Positions 14,108 to 19,329 of a stretch of DNA of 19,329 bases are shown one piece after another. Origin of the DNA: an uncultured Gammaproteobacteria bacterium (GTDB lineage: Bacteria > Pseudomonadota > Gammaproteobacteria > Pseudomonadales > UBA5518). The DNA is taken from assembly GCA_903921135.1 (NCBI GenBank), contig CAIXOY010000192.1, positions 1 to 19,329 on the forward strand, given 5' to 3'. The first letter of the stretch is position 1; every line of letters begins with the position of its first letter. The translations under genes and the position numbers were made by a program. The notes below the pieces were generated by a model that did no database searches, was not told the origin of the DNA, and saw nothing but the letters and a program-made list of their open reading frames with translations.

Positions 14108-14797
14108 ATGAACCCCGGCGCCACGTCATCCCCCGGTCGCGACGCCTCGGGCGAGTACCGCATCCTTGCCTGCGTGATGGCTCTCACCGCTGTGGCCATG
14201 GGCGGGTCCATGGCGGCGTCCGACCTGTCCTCGGCACCCGACATTTCCCATCTCATTGCCGTGTCGGTGCGCTTCTCCGTGCCCTGGCTCTATCTCGCGT
14301 TTGCCGCCTCCGCCATCGCCGTGCTGTGGCCAGGGCGCGCGAGCCGTTGGCTGCTGCGGCACCGGCGGCTGCTCGGGCTCTGTTATGCCGCAGGCATGGC
14401 CTGGCAGTTGCTGTTCATCCTCTGGCTGGTGGTGCTGCACCGCGGGTGGTACGTCGAACACCAGTACAGCCCCTACGCTCTTGTCGAGGAGATACCGGGC
14501 TACCTGTTGCTCGGCGCCATGACGCTCACATCTTTCGACGGCCCGCGGCGCTGGCTGCGCCCGGCCCGATGGCGACTGCTGCACGGCGTCGGCATCTGGT
14601 TTCTCTGGGGCGAGACCTGGAGCACGTACTGGTTCGAGATCTACGACCTGCACGATGTGCAGTGGACGGACACGCTGTATTACTGGCTTGGCTTGCTCGC
14701 GTGCCTGCTGCGGATTGCGGCATGGATGCGCAGACAGGCACGCGAACACAGGGCCCTGCCACACACGGAACACGGCGCCGCCGCACACCACACCTGA
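14108..14797 (+). CDS. MsrQ/ferric reductase-like transmembrane protein lacking usual heme ligands
   Basis: A 229-residue membrane protein with about six hydrophobic segments. RRLLGLCYAAGMAWQLLFILWL (86-107) resembles the RRxLGL...YAxLH helix of MsrQ and ferric reductase transmembrane domains. GYLLLGAMTLTSFDGPRRWL then WRLLHGVGIWFLWGETW (131-171) resembles the later LALTS...RRLH...LH block. These domains bind b-type heme through His pairs and carry electrons across the membrane. Here the first helix has Q100 where a ligand His is expected, and the later helix keeps H159 but reads GETW where the second His would be. The Asp/His-rich C-terminal tail is not a flavin domain. The family call is tentative because only short stretches match. 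GGGGAG lies nine bases upstream. The exported dipeptidase gene follows after 16 bases. Confidence 0.5.
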   Translation: MNPGATSSPGRDASGEYRILACVMALTAVAMGGSMAASDLSSAPDISHLIAVSVRFSVPWLYLAFAASAIAVLWPGRASRWLLRHRRLLGLCYAAGMAWQLLFILWLVVLHRGWYVEHQYSPYALVEEIPGYLLLGAMTLTSFDGPRRWLRPARWRLLHGVGIWFLWGETWSTYWFEIYDLHDVQWTDTLYYWLGLLACLLRIAAWMRRQAREHRALPHTEHGAAAHHT

Positions 14798-14813
14798 GAA
14801 CGGAGAGAACCCG

Positions 14814-16004
14814 ATGAGACACCTGATCGCCGCCGCGGCACTGATGAGCGCGGCGCTGCTGTCCGCGCCGGTCTGGGCAACCCCCCTGGAACAGGCCACC
14901 GCGATCGCCAAACGCTACCCGCTGGTTGATGGCCACGTGGATCTGCCCATGCGGCTCTTCGAGACGTGGGAGAACGTCGCCGGCCCGGCACCGGGCGGAG
15001 AATTCGACTACCCACGTGCGGTGGCAGGCGGGCTATCGGCGCCGTTCATGTCGATCTACGTGCCCTCGGATATGGAAGGCGCGGGCGCCCGCGCCAGGGC
15101 CGACATCCTGATCGATCAGGTGGAGGCCATGGTGCAACGGGCGCCGAAGAAGTTCGCGCTGGCGCGCACGGCAGCCGAGATCCGCGCCAACCACGCCGCG
15201 GGCCTGATCTCGCTGCCGCTCGGCATGGAAAACGGCGCGCCCATCGAAGGAAGTCTCGACAACCTCCGGCACTTCCGGGATCGCGGCATCCGCTACATCA
15301 CGCTCACGCACGCCAAATCGAACCACATCGCCGATTCCTCCTACGACGAGGTGAAAACCTGGGATGGCTTGAGCCCCTTCGGCGAGAGAGTGGTGCACGA
15401 GATGAACCGCCTCGGGATCATGGTGGACATCTCGCACGTTTCGGATGCCGCCTTCTACCGCGTGCTGCAGATATCGAACGCACCGGTGGTGGCCACACAT
15501 TCCTCGATGCGCCATTTCACGCCAGGCCTCGAGCGCAACATGGACGACGACATGCTGCGCGCGCTGGCGAAGAACGGTGGCGTGCTGATGATCAACTTCG
15601 GCAGTTTTTTCCTCACCGAAGCTGCCGGCGAGTGGAGCAAGAAACAGAGAGCGGCACTCACTGCCTTCACCGCACTGCAAGGCCCGAACTTCACCAAAGA
15701 GAAAGGCAAGGACTTCGAAGCGCGTTACCGCGAGCGTTTCCCCTATCCCTACGCCACCGTGCAGGACGTGGCGAACCATATCGCGCGCGCCGTGAAGATC
15801 GGCGGCATCGACCACGTGGGCCTCGGCTCGGATTACGACGGCGTGGGGGATTCGCTCCCGGAAGGGATGAAAGACGTCTCGACCTACCCGGTGCTGATCG
15901 CGGAGCTGCTTCACCGCGGCATGCGCGAGGCAGATATCGCGAAGATCATGAGCGGCAACGTACTGCGCGTCATGGAGCAGGTGGAGGCGAAAGCTTCGTT
16001 GTAA
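14814..16004 (+). CDS. Exported M19 membrane-type dipeptidase
   Basis: A 396-residue zinc peptidase of family M19 (renal dipeptidase), which cleaves dipeptides including D-configured or dehydro substrates. The signal peptide is residues 1-22 (MRHLIAAAALMSAALLSAPVWA). Predicted binuclear zinc ligands are H41 and D43 (DGHVDLP), bridging E139 (GMENGAP), H208 (DISHVSD) and H229 (ATHSSMR). The H208-H229 spacing of 21 equals that of the human enzyme (H198, H219). GSDYDGVGD (338-346) supplies the conserved Asp near the substrate. GGAGAG seven bases upstream supports the ATG. It may be co-transcribed with the upstream membrane protein. Peptide scavenging or cell-wall peptide turnover in the periplasm is an inference. 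Confidence 0.95.
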   Translation: MRHLIAAAALMSAALLSAPVWATPLEQATAIAKRYPLVDGHVDLPMRLFETWENVAGPAPGGEFDYPRAVAGGLSAPFMSIYVPSDMEGAGARARADILIDQVEAMVQRAPKKFALARTAAEIRANHAAGLISLPLGMENGAPIEGSLDNLRHFRDRGIRYITLTHAKSNHIADSSYDEVKTWDGLSPFGERVVHEMNRLGIMVDISHVSDAAFYRVLQISNAPVVATHSSMRHFTPGLERNMDDDMLRALAKNGGVLMINFGSFFLTEAAGEWSKKQRAALTAFTALQGPNFTKEKGKDFEARYRERFPYPYATVQDVANHIARAVKIGGIDHVGLGSDYDGVGDSLPEGMKDVSTYPVLIAELLHRGMREADIAKIMSGNVLRVMEQVEAKASL

Positions 16005-16041
16005 CGCAGCGTTCATCTGCAGCGGCCAGAGTGCGTCTTGC

Positions 16042-16056
16042 CTGCCAACCTGGCAG
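16042..16056. terminator. Weak hairpin between dipeptidase and propeller genes
   Basis: CTGCCA (16042-16047), loop ACC, TGGCAG (16051-16056). It is a perfect but short 6-bp stem with no T-run, in the 82-base gap between two + strand genes. It could be a weak terminator or chance. Confidence 0.2.
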
Positions 16057-16086
16057 TCAGGACCACCCAGCCGCGAGGATGAGCCG

Positions 16087-17562
16087 ATGCGCCGTATCGC
16101 CCTGGCAAGCGCCGTGCTTGCTGCTTCCCTTTCCAGCCTGACGCAGGCAGACGAGACGATCGTCGGCTTCACCAAACTCTGGACCCACGGCCACACCACC
16201 GCCGGCCAGGTCTCCGAGATTCCCGCCTTCGACTCCAAAACCAACACCGTGTGGGTAGCGGGCGTGGTGGGCGTGGACGTGCTGAACGCCAGCACCGGGG
16301 CACTCGTAAAACACATCGACGTCACCCCCTGGGGCTTCGTGAACAGCGTCGCGATCCGTGATGGCCTCGCGGCCCTCGCCATCGAGGCCGCGCCCGACCG
16401 CCGCAACGCCGGCAGCGTGCTGTTCTTCGACACCGCCACCCGTGAACCCTCCACCGGCACGGCGCTGCCGCGGTCCCGCCCCGCCGCATACCTGCCCTCG
16501 CAGGTCACGGTGGGCTCCCTGCCAGACACGATCACGTTCACCCCTGACGGCCGCAAACTGCTGGTCGCGAACGAAGCCACACCGAACGCGGTTGCCGACG
16601 CGGCCTACACCACTCCGGATCCGGCCGGCAGCGTGAGCGTGATCGACGTACGCACCCGTACGGTCATCGCCACCGCCGGCTTCAACGGCGTGCCGCAGAC
16701 GGGCGCGAACATCCGCAGCAACACCGGCATGGACTTCGAGCCCGAAGGCATCGCCGTCGACAGCAAGAGCCGGACGGCCTATGTGACGCTGCAGGAAGCC
16801 AACGCCGTGGGCGTGCTCGACCTCTCGCAGAATGCCTTCGCGCAGGTGATCGGACTGGGCGCCAAGGACTTCAGCCTGCCCGGCAACGAAATCGACCCCA
16901 AGGACAACGACAGCGTGGTCAGCTTCCGCGCGGTGGCAGTGAAGGGCCTCTACACGCCGGACGGCGTGGCGAGCTTCAGGACCGAGGGAGAGACTTACCT
17001 CGTCTTCGCCAACGAAGGTGACTACCGCGAAGACAACGCCGACCGTTCGACCGCGACGAGCTTCGGCGGCGTCAACCCGCTTGACCGCCTGCGCGTCTCG
17101 AACAAGGACAGCAGCACCGGCAACCTGTTCACCAATGGCGCTCGCTCCTTCTCGATCCGCGACACCGCCGGCAACATCGTCTTCGACAGCGGCAACATCC
17201 TCGAGACCGAGGCCAACGCCCGCGGCATCTACGATGACGGGCGCAGCCGCGACAAGGGCGTAGAGCCCGAAGGTGTGGCCGTGATGAAGCTGGAAGATCG
17301 CGTGTACGCCTTCATCGGCCTCGAGCGCACCACGAAGAGCGCGGTGGCGGTATTCGACGTCACGGTGCCGGCACAGGCGCGTTTCGTCGACATGATCGTG
17401 ACGACCGGCGACAAGGCTCCAGAGGGCCTGGCCGCCTACAAACACCGCGGCAAACACTACCTCGCGATCTCGAACGAGACCGTTGCCACGGACGCGGGCG
17501 CTACCACCAGCAACACCTCGCTCTATCGCATCGAGGTGGCGGAAGACGAGAGCGAGGACTGA
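16087..17562 (+). CDS. Exported choice-of-anchor I-type beta-propeller protein
   Basis: A 491-residue secreted protein. The signal peptide is residues 1-21 (MRRIALASAVLAASLSSLTQA). The mature chain reads as repeating beta-propeller blades: SEIPAFDSKTNTVWVAGVVGVDVLNASTG, DTITFTPDGRKLLVANEA, PEGIAVDSKSRTAYVTLQEANAVGVLDL, VEPEGVAVMKLEDRVYAFIGLER, and APEGLAAYKHRGKHYLAISNE. Recurrent PEGIAV/PEGVAV/PEGLAA and the AFDSKTN opening fit the choice-of-anchor I family, related to the mesenchyme-specific surface glycoprotein type. Family members usually end in one of several cell-surface anchors. This one ends in an acidic tail (VAEDESED) with no visible anchor, so it is probably released or periplasmic. 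AGGA seven bases upstream supports the start. No catalytic residues are recognised. Confidence 0.82.
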   Translation: MRRIALASAVLAASLSSLTQADETIVGFTKLWTHGHTTAGQVSEIPAFDSKTNTVWVAGVVGVDVLNASTGALVKHIDVTPWGFVNSVAIRDGLAALAIEAAPDRRNAGSVLFFDTATREPSTGTALPRSRPAAYLPSQVTVGSLPDTITFTPDGRKLLVANEATPNAVADAAYTTPDPAGSVSVIDVRTRTVIATAGFNGVPQTGANIRSNTGMDFEPEGIAVDSKSRTAYVTLQEANAVGVLDLSQNAFAQVIGLGAKDFSLPGNEIDPKDNDSVVSFRAVAVKGLYTPDGVASFRTEGETYLVFANEGDYREDNADRSTATSFGGVNPLDRLRVSNKDSSTGNLFTNGARSFSIRDTAGNIVFDSGNILETEANARGIYDDGRSRDKGVEPEGVAVMKLEDRVYAFIGLERTTKSAVAVFDVTVPAQARFVDMIVTTGDKAPEGLAAYKHRGKHYLAISNETVATDAGATTSNTSLYRIEVAEDESED

Positions 17563-17565
17563 TCC

Positions 17566-17584
17566 CAGGCCCTTGACCCTGCGG
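17566..17584. repeat. Second copy of the dispersed 19-mer
   Basis: CAGGCCCTTGACCCTGCGG matches the copy at 2985-3003 in 18 of 19 positions. It lies just after the propeller gene's stop codon and runs into the terminator hairpin at 17581. Confidence 0.5.
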
Positions 17585-17607
17585 GGTGCCGGCCTCCGGC
17601 ACCCCGC
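17581..17607 (+). terminator. Strong 12-bp terminator hairpin
   Basis: GCGGGGTGCCGG (17581-17592), loop CCT, CCGGCACCCCGC (17596-17607). It is a perfect, very stable stem 19 bases after the propeller gene's stop, followed by CCCCCTTCT rather than a clean T-run. It is likely to end transcription of the 16087-17562 gene. Confidence 0.7.
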
Positions 17608-17625
17608 CCCCTTCTGGATACCCCC

Positions 17626-18108
17626 TTGAGAGAACACCTTGCCCGCTCGGTTTCCTTGCTGACACTGGGATTCTGTCGCCTCTTGCTACCCGTGCTGCCA
17701 GCACTTGCAGCACTTGCTTTCCTGAACGGCAAATACCTCCGCGAATACCGCCTCACCCTGCGCAAGCTGCGTGTGCACTTGCAGGCCGTGGGAGAAGGTC
17801 CGGCAGACAGGTTTTTCGGCACGGCCCTGGGTGCTCGCCAGCCCGATCAGGACGTGCAGATCAGCGGACACTGCGTGCAGTGCGGAAACTGCTGCCTGAA
17901 CCACCGCTGCGTGTTTCTGGAGCCCCGCGGCGAGGGGATTTTCCAGTGCGGCATCTACACCTCGCCGCTGCGGCGATTTTCGAACTGCGCCGGCTTTCCC
18001 GTGGATGCGCAGGACATTGCGCGCTACGCCTGTCCGAGTTATGTCGCGGTCCGGGTGCAGCAACCCGTTCCCGCAGAGCCTGTGCGCATCGTGGGCGCAG
18101 AGGCCTGA
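17626..18108 (+). CDS. YkgJ-type cysteine-cluster protein with N-terminal membrane helix
   Basis: A 160-residue protein. Its core CVQCGNCC (83-90), C95, C108, C121 and C136 (FSNCAGFPVDAQDI, YACPSY) matches the YkgJ family of CxxCxxCC zinc- or iron-chelating proteins, whose role is unknown. A hydrophobic segment at about 9-33 (VSLLTLGFCRLLLPVLPALAALAFL) suggests a membrane anchor before the cluster, which is not usual for short YkgJ proteins. The start is a TTG at 17626 with only a poor upstream GGA, so the exact start is uncertain. A GTG at residue 23 is possible but would cut the helix. The preceding terminator suggests it has its own promoter or low read-through. Confidence 0.8.
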   Translation: MREHLARSVSLLTLGFCRLLLPVLPALAALAFLNGKYLREYRLTLRKLRVHLQAVGEGPADRFFGTALGARQPDQDVQISGHCVQCGNCCLNHRCVFLEPRGEGIFQCGIYTSPLRRFSNCAGFPVDAQDIARYACPSYVAVRVQQPVPAEPVRIVGAEA

Positions 18109-18150
18109 CAGGCGCGGCTCGCCTCAGGGTCCCGCCGCAAGCAACTCCGC

Positions 18151-18176
18151 GAATTGGGGTCAGATTGCGCAACCCC
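18151..18176. repeat. Possible remnant of a GGGGTCAGA-type repeat
   Basis: GAATTGGGGTCAGATT (18151-18166) resembles the AATTGGGGTCAGA motif that recurs around REP-associated transposases and short repeats in many gammaproteobacteria. GGGGT (18156-18160) can pair with ACCCC (18172-18176). Only one half-site is visible and no transposase lies nearby. It sits in the 69-base gap between convergent genes. Confidence 0.3.
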
Positions 18177-18177
18177 C

Positions 18178-19329
18178 TCACCTTCCCGTCAGCCAGTTAC
18201 CCAGCGCTGCGAGCCGGGAGGGTGCCCCGCCGCTCGCCGCCTCACGGCGGTCTGCCGCGCGCAACAGCGCATACATGCCGTGTACGCCCAGCCAGCGCAG
18301 AGGTTCGGGCTCCCACTTGCGCACGCGGCGGTTCACCCATGGCAGCTCGGTGAGTGGCGTGCTCCGACCGAGCGCCAGATCCGCGAGCGTGCGGCCGGCG
18401 AGATTGGAGGTGGACACGCCCACGCCCACGTAGCCACCGGCCCAGCCGATGCCGGTGTTGCGATCGAGCCCCACCGTGGCGCACCAGTCCCGCGGCACGC
18501 CGAGCACCCCGCACCAGGCGTGATCCACGCCGAAAGGCTTCGCGGCCGGGAAATGGCGATGGAGTATCGCCGTGAGGCGGCGGATGGTCTCGGCGTCGGG
18601 TTCGCCGTTGCTGTCGATGGCCGAGCCGAAGCGGTAGGGCACGCCCCGCGCGCCCACGGTGATGCGGCCCTCGCGGGTGCGCTGGCAGTAGCAGTAGGCG
18701 TTGTCGAAATCACCCACGATCTCGTGGCCGTTCCAGCCGATCTCGCGCCACAGCTCCGGCGGCAGCGGCGGCGTGGCGATCTGTGCGGAATTGAGCGGCA
18801 GCCACTCGCGCTTCTGGCCCGGCAATGTCGCGGTGAAGCCCTCGGTGCAGCGCAGCACCACGGGTGCTGTCACGTTGCCGTGATCGGTGCTCACACCGCC
18901 CTGACGGATGTCGGTGACGGTAGTGCCCTCGACCAGCCGCACGCCCATGCCTTCCACCACCGCGGCGAGGCCGCGCACCAGCTTGGCGGGCTGCACCCGC
19001 GCCACGCGCGTCACGATCATCGCGCCCAGCACGCCGGGGATAGCCACGCGCGCGCGGGCCTCCTCTGCACCGATCTCCCACACGCGCTCGTCCTCGCCCC
19101 AATGCCGGCGGTGCGCCACCTCGGCCTGCATGCGCGCGAACTGCGCGGGGTTGGTGGCGACCATGAGCTCGTCGGTGCGCAGGATGTCAGCCTCGATGCC
19201 CTCGGCCTCAGCCACGCGGATCACCTCGTCCACGGTGCCGTTCATCGCGTGAACCATGGCGCGCACCGAAGCCTCGGAACTCTGCTCGCGGTAGCGCGCG
19301 TGGCTCCACGCGAAGCCGCCGGTGAGCCA
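18178..19329 (-). CDS. DAO-family FAD-dependent oxidoreductase, 5'-truncated by the window edge
   Basis: 383 residues are visible and the frame is open to base 19329, so the N-terminal GxGxxG dinucleotide motif is outside the window. The visible part begins LTGGFAWSHARYREQ, then has the substrate-domain text IEADILRTDELMVATNPAQ, VQPAKLVRGLAAVVEGMGVRLVEGTTV and APVVLRCTEGFTATLPG. The C-terminal flavin-contact block is WCGVLGVPRDWCATVGLD and GIGWAGGYVGVGVSTSNLAGRTLADLALG. This pattern is that of DAO-type oxidases or dehydrogenases such as gamma-glutamylputrescine oxidase and glycine/sarcosine oxidases. The substrate is probably an amine or amino acid, but I cannot choose one. It converges on the YkgJ-type gene. 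Confidence 0.88.
   Translation of the reverse strand, partial: WLTGGFAWSHARYREQSSEASVRAMVHAMNGTVDEVIRVAEAEGIEADILRTDELMVATNPAQFARMQAEVAHRRHWGEDERVWEIGAEEARARVAIPGVLGAMIVTRVARVQPAKLVRGLAAVVEGMGVRLVEGTTVTDIRQGGVSTDHGNVTAPVVLRCTEGFTATLPGQKREWLPLNSAQIATPPLPPELWREIGWNGHEIVGDFDNAYCYCQRTREGRITVGARGVPYRFGSAIDSNGEPDAETIRRLTAILHRHFPAAKPFGVDHAWCGVLGVPRDWCATVGLDRNTGIGWAGGYVGVGVSTSNLAGRTLADLALGRSTPLTELPWVNRRVRKWEPEPLRWLGVHGMYALLRAADRREAASGGAPSRLAALGNWLTGR

Noticed and set aside
15033..16580. Long - strand open frame of 515 codons opposite the dipeptidase
   Set aside because: It covers a protein with all zinc ligands on the other strand; the composition is that of a GC-driven shadow.
16057..17637. Long - strand open frame of 526 codons opposite the propeller gene
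   Set aside because: It is an antisense shadow of a gene with a signal peptide and clear blade repeats; its own translation has no recognisable family and no ribosome site.

Overview
The window reads as a dense, high-GC bacterial chromosome segment. It has short intergenic gaps, many overlapping stop/start codons, and genes on both strands. A DUF1631 protein, a FixJ-type regulator, an OpgC-like acyltransferase, a DUF481 outer-membrane protein and Tat/Sec export signals all point to a Gram-negative proteobacterium. A gammaproteobacterium is my best guess from gene content, not from a marker gene. I saw no rRNA, tRNA, CRISPR array, transposase or phage gene.

Layout. Positions 1-2060 hold two phosphatases on the + strand: the 3' part of an alkaline phosphatase with a eukaryotic-type C-terminal half, then a Tat-exported PhoD-like metallophosphatase. 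Convergent to them is a hemerythrin-like gene (2057-2623, - strand) with an altered ligand set. Positions 2624-3195 are a 570-base non-coding stretch. It contains a long nested inverted repeat that ends, on the - strand, in a T-rich tract (candidate small RNA or terminator), a second hairpin carrying a dispersed repeat, and a plausible promoter for the next operon. A PAS histidine kinase and a FixJ/LuxR response regulator (3196-5308) overlap by 11 bases and form a two-component system of unknown signal.

Positions 5391-7374 hold a convergent pair separated by a perfect hairpin: an acetoacetate decarboxylase-family protein (+) and an acyl-CoA dehydrogenase (-). Divergent from the dehydrogenase is a DUF1631 protein (7503-9686). 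It is translationally coupled to a flavin amine oxidase (9683-10960) whose domain order is circularly permuted: the segment that normally closes the protein sits at its N-terminus, before the FAD-binding Rossmann motif. This is the most unusual thing in the window. Facing it on the - strand are a 2-oxoglutarate/Fe(II) Asp/Asn-hydroxylase-like protein and an OpgC-like membrane acyltransferase, coupled by a one-base overlap.

Positions 12782-18108 are mostly envelope or exported functions: a DUF481 outer-membrane protein, a small two-helix membrane protein, a ferric-reductase/MsrQ-like membrane protein that seems to have lost heme-ligand histidines, an exported M19 dipeptidase, a secreted beta-propeller of the choice-of-anchor I type, and a membrane-anchored YkgJ-type cysteine-cluster protein. 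The window ends inside a DAO-family FAD oxidoreductase on the - strand (18178 to the edge).

Functional links are clearest within coupled pairs: the two phosphatases, kinase/regulator, DUF1631/amine oxidase, and hydroxylase/acyltransferase. I see no single pathway uniting the whole window.
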